Below, in pieces: positions 49,912-58,200 of a stretch of 64,000 nt of DNA (position 1 is its first letter; every line of letters begins with the position of its first letter). The stretch is taken from NCBI RefSeq assembly GCF_900156645.1, contig NZ_FTOC01000001.1:558001-622000 (forward strand), written 5' to 3'. The translations under genes were made by a program, and so were the position numbers. This stretch comes from Salimicrobium flavidum (GTDB lineage: Bacteria > Bacillota > Bacilli > Bacillales > Halobacillaceae). The notes beneath the pieces were generated by a model, which searched no databases, was not told where the DNA came from, and was given only the letters and a program-made list of their open reading frames with translations.

Positions 49912-50726
49912 CCCACATGGGTCGTTTCTTTATTTTCAAGAACTTCATTCATGCTACCCGTACGATAACCGTCAAGATCGACCGAAATGTAGGAAAAGCC
50001 TAGCGTGCGTAATTTCATAAGCACCTGGTCCTTTTTCTCCATAAGAGAAAGCATCTCTACGGGACGAACTTCGACCCGGGCCAATTCTCCGTGATGACGT
50101 ACGCGGACGATTTTGAAACCGAGGCTTTGAATGAAACGTTCCGCCTGGTCGACCTGACTGATTTTTTCACGATCGATCGGGGTGCCATAAGGAATACGTG
50201 AAGCAAGTGAGCAGGACGCCGGTTTATCCCATACCGGAATTTCCATTTCTCTCGAGTGTTCCCGGATTTCCTGTTTGTACATACCGACTTCCTGAAGGGG
50301 ACTTCTTACGCCAGCTTCTGTACGGGCTCTCATACCAGGACGGAAATCATCTTCATCATCTTTGATCATGCCATCAAGTACATATGGAAAACCGAATGCT
50401 TCCGCTGTTTCATTAAGCGCTTTATACAGCATTTTTTTGCTGTAATACCAGCTTTCAGGCGTATTATTCACAATATTCTCATCATCAAGCTCACGCATAC
50501 TCACCCGATGGACAGGCACATCCATCTCTTCAGCAAGGTTCACAGCACCATCGAACTCTTCTTTACGGAACAATTCAGATGCCACTACGACTGCGAGTAC
50601 GTTTTCAGAACCTAGTTCTTCCTGAGCACGTTTAAGCAGAAAACTGCTATCTACACCACCGGAAAAAGCGACAACCACTTTTTCCATGCGATGAAGCAAC
50701 GTACCTAATTGTTCATTCTTATTCAT
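49908..50726 (-). CDS. larE: ATP-dependent sacrificial sulfur transferase LarE
   Basis: The 272-residue PP-loop enzyme has the ATP motif FSGGVDSSFL and the LarE signature KPASCSLASRIPYG. Cys172 there is the only cysteine in the protein, which fits the sacrificial mechanism in which one cysteine donates its sulfur to the nickel-pincer precursor. The start follows AAGGAGG by nine bases and overlaps the end of larC2 by eight bases, so translation is coupled. It is the last gene of the operon and is intact. Confidence 0.93.
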   Translation of the reverse strand: MNKNEQLGTLLHRMEKVVVAFSGGVDSSFLLKRAQEELGSENVLAVVVASELFRKEEFDGAVNLAEEMDVPVHRVSMRELDDENIVNNTPESWYYSKKMLYKALNETAEAFGFPYVLDGMIKDDEDDFRPGMRARTEAGVRSPLQEVGMYKQEIREHSREMEIPVWDKPASCSLASRIPYGTPIDREKISQVDQAERFIQSLGFKIVRVRHHGELARVEVRPVEMLSLMEKKDQVLMKLRTLGFSYISVDLDGYRTGSMNEVLENKETTHVG

Positions 50727-51204
50727 TGTTGTTTCCTCCTTCATAAGGATTCATTGCCTGCCACACTTCCTGATAGACCGACTTTAAAGGGATACCTTCC
50801 TTTTTAGCGATCCGGCGGCATTCTTCGTATTCCGGAGACTGTTGGAAAACGTGACCGTCCTTTATCCCCTGCTTCACTGTGACCGCTCCGAATCTAGTCG
50901 TCACCGTTTCATAGCGGCGTGTATGACGCTCCACCGTCAACGGATAGTAACGGATGCCCAGAGTAGTGGTTTCATTGAGGATGATCCGTTTCATCTCTTC
51001 CTGCTTCTCTTTCCGGCATAGCACGGTAAGCATCACTCCGGGTCGATTCTTTTTCATATAAATCGGAATGTAATAGACATCATTAGCTCCATAGTCGAAT
51101 AATTCTTCCATTACATAGCCGAGCCATTCCCCGGGAGTATCATCCAGGTTCACTTCCAGCTTCATCATAGCCTCATCTATATGGTGATCATTGTCCATCT
51201 CCAT
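50719..51204 (-). CDS. larC2: Nickel-insertion protein LarC, C-terminal part as a separate gene (LarC2)
   Basis: The 161-residue protein matches the C-terminal domain of LarC: LEVNLDDTPGEWLGYVMEELF, VYYIPIYMKKNRPGVMLTVLC and a C-terminal PEYEECRRIAKKEGIPLKSVY. LarC inserts Ni into the pincer cofactor using CTP. In Lactiplantibacillus larC1 and larC2 are adjacent and joined by a programmed frameshift. Here larC2 is 3.6 kb from larC1, with three genes between, and has its own AAAGGGAG site. It is intact. Confidence 0.88.
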   Translation of the reverse strand: MEMDNDHHIDEAMMKLEVNLDDTPGEWLGYVMEELFDYGANDVYYIPIYMKKNRPGVMLTVLCRKEKQEEMKRIILNETTTLGIRYYPLTVERHTRRYETVTTRFGAVTVKQGIKDGHVFQQSPEYEECRRIAKKEGIPLKSVYQEVWQAMNPYEGGNNNE

Positions 51205-51303
51205 GACCGGAAGTCTCCCTTTCCTTCATCAATTCCTTTTCTATGGTGACATTCCTTTCATCACCGGATAGTTGTCCAACTCTGAACAAAGACCTAGGAA
51301 CTG

Positions 51304-52038
51304 CTACTGTTTACCAATCATTCTTTCTATCATAACTGCATTATACGCCGCTCCGAATCCATTATCAATGTTCACAACGCTTATTCCTGTAGAACACGAA
51401 TTCAACATCGAGAGCAGAGCGGATATACCTTGGAAATTCGCACCATAACCGACACTCGTAGGTACGGCCAGCACGGGGTGAGCGACGAGTCCAGCTACGA
51501 CACTCGGAAGCGCCCCTTCCATTCAGGCTACCAGAATCGAAGCACACGCCGGACGGATTCTGCCGAGTTCGCCTAGAAGTCTATGGAGACCCGCTACTCC
51601 CACGTCATATATCCTCTCTACCCGGGCCCCGAACACTTCAGCTGTGCTGGCCGCTTCTTCAGCTACCGGCAGATCGGAGGTCCCCGCACAAATGACAGCG
51701 ATGTACGCTTCTTTCTCTTTAGTTTCACGTTTTTTATAAATGACCCCGGCTCTTTTATCATACGTACAATCAGGGTGAGAGTTCAAAATCACTTCTTTTT
51801 TATCCTCATCGATTCTCGTGGCCAGTAAGACATCTGAATGCTGCTTAAGCGATGTCAATATCTCCGAGATCTCTTCAGCCGTTTTGCCTCCCCCGTAAAT
51901 GACTTCCGGAAAACCGGTTCTAGCTTCCCGGGCATTGTCGACTTTGGCAAAACCGAGGTTATCATAAGTGAGGAGGTTGCCTTTGGCTTCATCTACGGAC
52001 AATTCTCCTGCTTCCAGGGCTTTCAATATTTCATCCAT
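51304..52038 (-). pseudogene. larB: Nickel-pincer cofactor synthase LarB, interrupted by in-frame TGA
   Basis: The two halves (171 and 72 codons) lie in one frame and together give a normal 244-residue LarB. The TGA at 51523-51525 replaces the glycine expected in [14 protein letters not shown]; one G-to-T change from GGA explains it. Before it are GFPEVIYGGGKT and the PurE-like VICAGTSDLPVAEEA; after it are [10 protein letters not shown] and [10 protein letters not shown]. LarB carboxylates and cleaves nicotinate adenine dinucleotide, the first step of nickel-pincer synthesis. The rest is well conserved, so the lesion is recent, an error, or read through. Confidence 0.85.
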
Positions 52039-52044
52039 AATGAA

Positions 52045-53493
52045 TTATCCCTTCTGTACCAGCTGATGATAATGCGTAAAGACATTCTGATAAAGGGCAT
52101 GCCTTTCTTCATCGTAACGGATCACTTCACTTACCGGTGAAAAATCACGGATCTCTTCGTAATTCTTCGCGTACCCGGCGCCTACGAGGGAGACCCATGC
52201 AGCCCCCCAGGCAGCGCTATGATGGGTTTCCGACAATTCAATATCATGACCGAAGACGTCAGCTAATATCTGGACCCACGTACGTGATTTTGCAAGTCCT
52301 CCATTCACTCTGATGCGCTTCGGTGCTCCAGCCATCCGTTCTACGGATTGCCCGATCTGGTATAAATTCAGGGCAATCCCTTCCAGACAGGCACGTACAA
52401 AATGCGCCTGCTTATGCTGGATGGACAACCCGTGGAAACTGCCGCGTGCCCCCTGATCCCACACGGGGGAGCGCTCTCCATTCACATGCGGAACGAAAAG
52501 GACGCCTTCTGCCCCCGGCTCGATCTCTTCTGCCAGAGAAATCAATTCATTGGTCGACCCCTGGAAGTCCATCACGCCTTTCAACCACTGCAGGACAATC
52601 CCTCCATTGTTCGTGGGACCACCTACAATGAACGAATCTTTTTCGAAGGCGTACGTAAAGGTCTCCCGATCTTTATCCACAGATGGATTTTTCGAAAATT
52701 GACGGATAGCTCCACTCGTTCCTGCTGAAATGGCCACCTCCCCAGGTGCTATAGCTCCGTCCCCCAGGTTCGCCAATTGTCCGTCACAAGCACCGATATA
52801 AAACGGAACGTCTTCCGGAAGTCCTGTCTCCGCCGCAATTTCCGCTTTCATCCGAGATAGTTGCGTATCCGGTGAAACGATCGGATTCAACATATCAGGA
52901 CGGATCCCTGCGATTTCAAGTGCTTTCTCATCCCATGTGCCGTTTTTGATATTATACATCCCGGTTGCTGAGGTCATCGAGTAATCAGTGATACTGTCCC
53001 CGAACCAGTGAAAGAGGATATATTCTTTCAAGGAGCGGATCGCCGCCGCTTCTTTGTACTCTTTCGTACCCTCACGTTTGTGATGAAAAAGCTTCACTAA
53101 CGGGGTCATCGGGTGGATCGGCGTACCGGTCCTCTCGTAGATCATTTCTTTTTCCGGAAACTCCTGCACATCGGCAAGACTTCTCGCATCCGACCATAGA
53201 GCCGCGTTGGATATAGGTTTTTCGTTATCATCCACGAACAGTAATGAATGCATGGCAGCCGAAAATCCACCGGCAAGTATTTGTGAGGTATCTACATTTT
53301 CAAGTAATTCGGTTAATGCCTGGCGCGTCTGTTTTTCCACCTGTACCGGGGCCTGTTCTGCCCAGCCTTTATGAGGGTGGAGGGTTTCGAGTTTCGCTTC
53401 CGCTTCCTTGACCACTTCTCCGTTCGTTCGGAAAAGGACGGCTTTCGCGCTCGTCGTCCCAATATCGAGTCCTATTACAAGTCCTTGTTTCAT
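52045..53493 (-). CDS. gntK: Gluconokinase (FGGY family)
   Basis: The 482-residue sugar kinase has GLDIGTTSAKAVLF, the substrate region HSLLFVDDNEKPISNAALWSDAR, GACDGQLANLGDG, and the FGGY C-terminal RVNGGLAKSRTWVQILAD with GAAWVSLVGAG. The closest type I recognise is Bacillus GntK, which phosphorylates D-gluconate to 6-phosphogluconate. That fits gnd in the same operon. It starts 15 bases after gntE and ends six bases before larB. It is intact. Confidence 0.86.
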   Translation of the reverse strand: MKQGLVIGLDIGTTSAKAVLFRTNGEVVKEAEAKLETLHPHKGWAEQAPVQVEKQTRQALTELLENVDTSQILAGGFSAAMHSLLFVDDNEKPISNAALWSDARSLADVQEFPEKEMIYERTGTPIHPMTPLVKLFHHKREGTKEYKEAAAIRSLKEYILFHWFGDSITDYSMTSATGMYNIKNGTWDEKALEIAGIRPDMLNPIVSPDTQLSRMKAEIAAETGLPEDVPFYIGACDGQLANLGDGAIAPGEVAISAGTSGAIRQFSKNPSVDKDRETFTYAFEKDSFIVGGPTNNGGIVLQWLKGVMDFQGSTNELISLAEEIEPGAEGVLFVPHVNGERSPVWDQGARGSFHGLSIQHKQAHFVRACLEGIALNLYQIGQSVERMAGAPKRIRVNGGLAKSRTWVQILADVFGHDIELSETHHSAAWGAAWVSLVGAGYAKNYEEIRDFSPVSEVIRYDEERHALYQNVFTHYHQLVQKG

Positions 53494-53508
53494 GTTGTCA
53501 CCACCGTT

Positions 53509-54777
53509 TTAACGTAAATTCCCTTCCTGACTGAAGGGAAGTTCATATAAATCTGATATCTGTTTTGTCTGTCCACCCTTTTCGACGTCTTCAAGCATTG
53601 ATTCGGACACTTCTATCTCGCCGATTTCGAGCGTGTTCTTGATACGTACCATCCGCACCTTTTCGAAATCCAGAATATTGCACGTTTTGATGGCAGCCCG
53701 GATGACATCTTCATCATTTTCCATAGCTGTGGAAATATGAGTAGGTCCGACTACCGTCGATGTCAATCCATTCGCATACGTAGCGTGACGGTCCATTTTC
53801 GAAACGAGACGATCTGTCGTGAAATCCGCCGTACCGACCCCATTGGCATTTCCACCTGTCTCTTCTGTAAGATCAAGCACGACCATCTTCGTTACGTCAG
53901 GCCCACCGTGGGCGTAAGGCGTCGGATATCTCCCTGTGATATTCGGATCCATGCCATCTCCGCTGATATTTTTGCCGATTTCATCGATGATGAGTACGTC
54001 AATCTGGTCGAAGAAAATTTTCGGAAGAGATTCCTTGGCAATTTCCTGAAGTTCTTTCTCTTTTTCATATACATCTTCAGGAATCATCACATCGAGACTT
54101 TTCACTCTATCAAACGCATTCTCCACGGTTGCTACAGCAAAAAGGATCGGCATCCGGTCCATCGTCATCTCCGCCATTTCCGGCACATGCTCATGCATAT
54201 GTTTGAAACCGAGCTGGTGACAGGTTTCCGCTCCCCGCTGTTTGCCAAGACCGATGGAAATCATTTTCATGATTCCGCTCTCTACCGGCCCACGGAACGC
54301 GGTGTGAGGTTTGACACGATTAATGACAACGATCCCGTCTGATTCAGAAGCGAGTTTGTCGATGAAAATCGGAAGCCCTTTATCCAGTTCTCCGACTTTC
54401 ACGACTTCCATTGAAGAATGAATAGGAGCTCCGACAGCATCTTCCGTAACACCCAGATGCTCGAGAACTTCTTTCTGTCCTTCGGCGGTCGCACCCCCAT
54501 GACTTCCCATACTGGGAACGATGAAAGGTTAGGCACCGAGCTCTTTCAGAAAACGGATAGTCCCTTCCGTCATTTCCACCAGTTAATCGATGCCTCGGCT
54601 TCCGACAGCGACTGCGATTTTCATACCGGGTTCGATCTGATCTTTGAGAACTTCTTCGTGCAACTTCCTCTCCAGCTCTTCAGAAAAGTTTTCAAGCTCC
54701 GTACGGTCAAACGACTGTTCCACTTTCGCCATTTTCGGTACAGGGATATCTTTTACGAGGTCATGTAATACACCCAT
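53509..54777 (-). pseudogene. gntE: LarA-superfamily nickel-dependent hydroxyacid epimerase, probable gluconate/mannonate 2-epimerase, with two in-frame TAA codons
   Basis: Three in-frame segments (about 65, 23 and 333 codons) add up to a full-length protein of about 422 residues. TAA codons at 54583-54585 and 54529-54531 interrupt GSRGID-x-LVEMTEG and LKELGA-x-PFIVPS; the second looks like GAA changed to TAA. Family residues are present: the His of MGSHGGAT, the His of KPHTAF, the pincer-linking Lys in GIMKMISIG, and 16 residues later the nickel-ligand His of ETCH. A LarA homologue with D-gluconate 2-epimerase activity (GntE) is known to me from the literature. Position beside gntK, gnd and uxuB supports that substrate. 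Confidence 0.78.
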
Positions 54778-54825
54778 GTCATTCACTCCTTCTTCATATT
54801 GAATACAAGGAAAGAACCATTTACA

Positions 54826-55601
54826 CTAATCGTCACTTCCGATAATCACACGTAACACATTAGGATGATCTTCAAATGTTTTCATTCCGGCTCCGTAACC
54901 GATCGACTCCACTTTCATCTGAGGAATTTCACCGAACTCATCAACCAGCACCTTCACAAGTCCTGCTCCCGTAGGGGTAGTGAGCTCAGCTTCCAGGCTG
55001 CTTTTCTTCAGAGGTACTCCCTTTAGACACTCAAGCGTCGCCGGAGCGGGCACAGGATAGGTTCCGTGAGCAATGTGGATGTGCCCCGATCCAGTAGGTA
55101 CCGGTGAGGAAATTATACGATCCACCCCGAGCTCATCAATGAGTATGGCAGCACCGACGATATCTATAATCGAATCGACGGCGCCTACTTCATGGAAATG
55201 CACCTCTTCAAGAGGCATTCCATGGATTTTCCCTTCCGCTTCTCCGATGATTCTGAAAATAGCCAGCGCTTTTTCCTTCACCGTATCGGCCAGCCCTGAC
55301 TGTTCAATCATCTGTTTTATATTATTATAGGAACGGTGCTCGTGATTATGACCATCGTGATGGTGATGCGGATGATCATGGGAGTGATCCTCAGTTTGTT
55401 CATTCAATAAATCAACATGGAACGCACCACTCATGATTCCGTTTTTATTGACGCGGGAAAAGGTGAGTTCATACTCCCCCTCGAGGTCAAGCTTCTTCAA
55501 CTCATGTTTCATTCTTTTGAAATCTCCCCCGGCATCGAGGAGAGCGGCGATTGTCATATCACCGCTGAGCCGGAGAAGCAGTCCAAATATAATGTCTTCA
55601 T
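54826..55601 (-). pseudogene. larC1: Nickel-insertion protein LarC, N-terminal part (LarC1), with a one-base deletion near the start
   Basis: From ATG 55601, two bases past the gnd stop, the frame reads MKTLYLDCFSG and then shifts. The expected DCFSGISGDMTIAALLDAGGD of LarC is restored if one base is added at about 55566-55568. Downstream the 243-codon frame is intact: a His-rich loop (HSHDHPHHHHDGHNHEH, a likely Ni store), VHFHEVGAVDSIIDI, PVPTGSGHIHIAHGTYPVPAPAT and LTTPTGAGLV. An internal ATG (55557) could start a protein lacking 15 residues but has no ribosome binding site. This is not the L. plantarum frameshift, which lies at the C1/C2 junction. Confidence 0.82.
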
Positions 55602-55602
55602 T

Positions 55603-57012
55603 TTACTTCAGCCATTCTGTATGGAACGTGCCTTCTCTGTCCTTACGTTGATACGTATGGGCACCGAAGTAGTCGCGCTGCGCCTGAATCAGGTTGGCAG
55701 GAAGCTCAGCAGTACGGTAACTGTCGTAATACGCGATGGCGCTTTGCAGGGTCGGTACCGCAATACCGTTCTTCACCGCAACACTCACCACTTCGCGGAG
55801 TGCATCCTGATAATCTTCAACGACATCTTTGAAATAATCGTCGAGTAGCAGATTGTTCAAGCTCGGCTCACGATCGTATGCCTCTTTGATTTTTTGAAGG
55901 AAACGGGCGCGGATGATGCATCCGCCTCTCCAGATCATCGCTACGTCTCCGTAATTCAGATCCCAGTTGTATTCTTCACTAGCTGCGCGCATTTGTGCAA
56001 ACCCTTGGGCGTAGGAACAGATTTTGCTCATATACAGGGCTTTACGGATAGCTTCGATCAGTTCTTTACGATCGCCGTCGAAAGATACTTCAGGACCGGA
56101 AAATACTTTACTCGCTGCGACACGCTCTTCCTTGAGAGAAGAAATGAAGCGGGCAAATACCGATTCGGTAATGAGGGGTAGCGGGACACCAAAGTCCAGC
56201 GCGTTTTTACTCGTCCATTTCCCGGTACCCTTCTGACCGGCGGAATCAAGAATGACATCCACCATCGGTTTTCCTGTATCCTCATCTTTCTTCGTGAAGA
56301 TATCTGCTGTTATTTCCATCAGATAGGAATCGAGTTCCCCTTCGTTCCACTCTTTGAACGTCTTGTGAAGTTCATCAGCATCCATGCCGAGCACTTCTTT
56401 CAGCAAAACGTAAGCTTCGGAGATCAGCTGCATATCTCCGTACTCGATACCGTTGTGGACCATTTTCACGAAGTGACCTGCTCCGTTCGGGCCAATGTAA
56501 GTCGTGCAGGAATCGCCGTCCACTTTGGCGGAGATATCTTCAAAAATAGGACGCACGAGCTCATATGCTTCTTTTTGACCGCCAGGCATAATGGAAGGAC
56601 CTTTGAGTGCGCCTTCTTCTCCACCGGAGACGCCGGTACCGATGAAGTGGATGCCGGACTCGGCAAGCTCTTCGTTACGGCGCATCGTCTCTTCATACAA
56701 CGTATTCCCGCCGTCGATCAGTACGTCCCCTTTATCGAGATGAGGGAGAAGAGACTGGATCGTCGCATCGGTCGCAGGTCCCGCTTTGACCATAAGCATG
56801 ATTTTACGCGGAGTTTCGAGTGATTGAACGAACTCTTCCACTGTTTCCGCTCCTGTGAAATTCTTTCCTTTCGCTTCATTATTAAGAAATTCTTCCGTTT
56901 TCTCATAAGTACGGTTGAATACAGCTACTGAATAGCCGCGGCTCTCCACGTTCATAGCAAGGTTTTTCCCCATAACTGCAAGGCCGATGACACCAAATTG
57001 TTGTTTAGACAT
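55603..57012 (-). CDS. gnd: 6-phosphogluconate dehydrogenase (decarboxylating)
   Basis: The 469-residue enzyme has [12 protein letters not shown], the NADP-type [28 protein letters not shown], the substrate motif [13 protein letters not shown] with its catalytic Lys, and the C-terminal [14 protein letters not shown]. It oxidises 6-phosphogluconate to ribulose-5-phosphate and CO2. It heads the gnd-larC1-gntE-gntK-larB-larC2-larE operon, so this copy probably serves sugar-acid catabolism. AAGGAG lies seven bases before the ATG. Intact. Confidence 0.96.
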   Translation of the reverse strand: MSKQQFGVIGLAVMGKNLAMNVESRGYSVAVFNRTYEKTEEFLNNEAKGKNFTGAETVEEFVQSLETPRKIMLMVKAGPATDATIQSLLPHLDKGDVLIDGGNTLYEETMRRNEELAESGIHFIGTGVSGGEEGALKGPSIMPGGQKEAYELVRPIFEDISAKVDGDSCTTYIGPNGAGHFVKMVHNGIEYGDMQLISEAYVLLKEVLGMDADELHKTFKEWNEGELDSYLMEITADIFTKKDEDTGKPMVDVILDSAGQKGTGKWTSKNALDFGVPLPLITESVFARFISSLKEERVAASKVFSGPEVSFDGDRKELIEAIRKALYMSKICSYAQGFAQMRAASEEYNWDLNYGDVAMIWRGGCIIRARFLQKIKEAYDREPSLNNLLLDDYFKDVVEDYQDALREVVSVAVKNGIAVPTLQSAIAYYDSYRTAELPANLIQAQRDYFGAHTYQRKDREGTFHTEWLK

Positions 57013-57044
57013 AGTCAGGCTCCTTTTCTTCGATCTTTAATTTG

Positions 57045-57061
57045 TTTGTTAAGTAAACAAA
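57045..57061. promoter_or_regulatory. Putative ROK-regulator operator upstream of gnd
   Basis: TTTGTTAAGTAAACAAA is a 17-bp near-palindrome matching 59624-59640 in 13-14 of 17 positions, including both outer arms. It sits 33 bases before the gnd ATG, just downstream of a TATAGT that may be the -10. Confidence 0.6.
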
Positions 57062-57183
57062 CTATAGTAGTTACTAACATAATATATGTAACCGCTTCAT
57101 TTTTCAAGAGTTTTCTCCTTTATGCTAAGAAAAACTCCCAAACACTACTTTACCATAAATAAGCGAACTTTTCAGACTTGAAA

Positions 57184-57221
57184 AAGATAGTCGCCCACAG
57201 TATGCAGACGACTATCTTCAC
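57184..57221 (-). terminator. Terminator of uxaC-uxuB
   Basis: AAGATAGTCG and CGACTATCTT form a 10-bp stem with a 15-base loop, followed by TTTC on the minus strand. It separates uxuB from the gnd promoter. Confidence 0.7.
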
Positions 57222-57295
57222 ATTAACTTTTTGCTGTATTTTTCAAATATAAATAATAGTGAAAAATGCGCTCCCAATAACCTATCTATCCATTT

Positions 57296-58144
57296 CTATA
57301 CTCCTGAATAAGCGGAGAATCCTCCGTCCACAGGAACTACAATACCGTTAACGAAACCTGAGGATGGTGTATGAACGAGCCACATCAATGTACCGACCAG
57401 CTCTTCCGGCTTGCCGAAACGTCCATCCGGAGTCTGCGAAAGTATCTTCTTCGCCCGTTCACTGTAGGAACCGTCTTCGTTGAACAAGAGGTCTTTGTTC
57501 TGTTCAGTAGAAAAGAAACCTGGAGCAATGGCGTTGACGCGCACACCCACTTCAGAAAAATAGACACCGAGCCACTGTGTAAAGTTGCTCACTGCGGCCT
57601 TTGCTTCGCTGTAAGCCGGAATACGGGTAAGCGGACGCATTGCGTTCATCGATGATACGTTAATGATCGTCGCATCTTCCTGTTCGATCATATCTTCACC
57701 GAAAACCTGCGAAGGTAGCAGGGTTCCAAGGAAGTTCATATCAAACACCTGACTGATCGCATTCTGATCAAGATCGAAGAATGATTTATCCCCTGCCGTA
57801 TCTCCGTTTTCGGGAAAACGGTCGTGAGAGGCGGTAGCATCGGGATGATTACCTTCTGCCCCGTTTATAAGAATCGAACATGGACCGACATTTTTCCTGA
57901 CTTCTTTATGAACCCTCTCGAGATCCGATTTATCGAGCACACTTACACTATACCCGTAAGCGTCTCCTCCGTCATTCCTGATTTCTGTTACGACACGATC
58001 TATTTTTTCTTGGGTTCTTGCAAGCACTACCACTTTCGCTCCGGCTTTAGCCAAAGCTTTCGAAAGGACGGAACCGAGCACTCCGCTCCCTCCGGTGACG
58101 ACAGCTACTTTCCCTTGCAGATCAACCTCAAAAGGTAGTTGCAT
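57296..58144 (-). CDS. uxuB: D-mannonate oxidoreductase, SDR type (UxuB-like)
   Basis: The 282-residue SDR has TGGSGVLGS, INVSSMNAMRPLTRIPAYSEAK in outline with Tyr and Lys, and the C-terminal VDGGFSAYSGV of the Bacillus YjmF/UxuB group, which reduces D-fructuronate to D-mannonate. The position after strand 4 reads NGAEGNHP where I expect NGAGGNHP, an unusual acidic residue next to the cofactor. It is downstream of uxaC in the same operon. A 14-bp tandem duplication precedes it and doubles the GAAGGAG site. Confidence 0.82.
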   Translation of the reverse strand: MQLPFEVDLQGKVAVVTGGSGVLGSVLSKALAKAGAKVVVLARTQEKIDRVVTEIRNDGGDAYGYSVSVLDKSDLERVHKEVRKNVGPCSILINGAEGNHPDATASHDRFPENGDTAGDKSFFDLDQNAISQVFDMNFLGTLLPSQVFGEDMIEQEDATIINVSSMNAMRPLTRIPAYSEAKAAVSNFTQWLGVYFSEVGVRVNAIAPGFFSTEQNKDLLFNEDGSYSERAKKILSQTPDGRFGKPEELVGTLMWLVHTPSSGFVNGIVVPVDGGFSAYSGV

Positions 58145-58153
58145 AACTTATCC

Positions 58154-58183
58154 CTCCTTCACGGAAACTCCTTCACGGAAACT
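58154..58183 (-). repeat. Tandem 14-bp duplication upstream of uxuB
   Basis: CTCCTTCACGGAAA occurs twice directly in tandem. Each unit contains, on the minus strand, a GAAGGAG ribosome-binding sequence; the one near 58154 serves uxuB. Confidence 0.85.
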
Positions 58184-58200
58184 TTTTCTTCAAGTTTGAA

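Noticed and set aside
53509-54777. The nickel enzyme as a plain lactate racemase (LarA)
   Set aside because: There is no lactate dehydrogenase, lactate permease or larR nearby. The operon holds gluconokinase and 6-phosphogluconate dehydrogenase, so an aldonate substrate is more likely.
55557-55601. The larC1 frameshift as the known L. plantarum larC programmed frameshift
   Set aside because: That event joins LarC1 to LarC2 at the domain boundary. Here the shift is at codon 12, and larC2 is 3.6 kb away.
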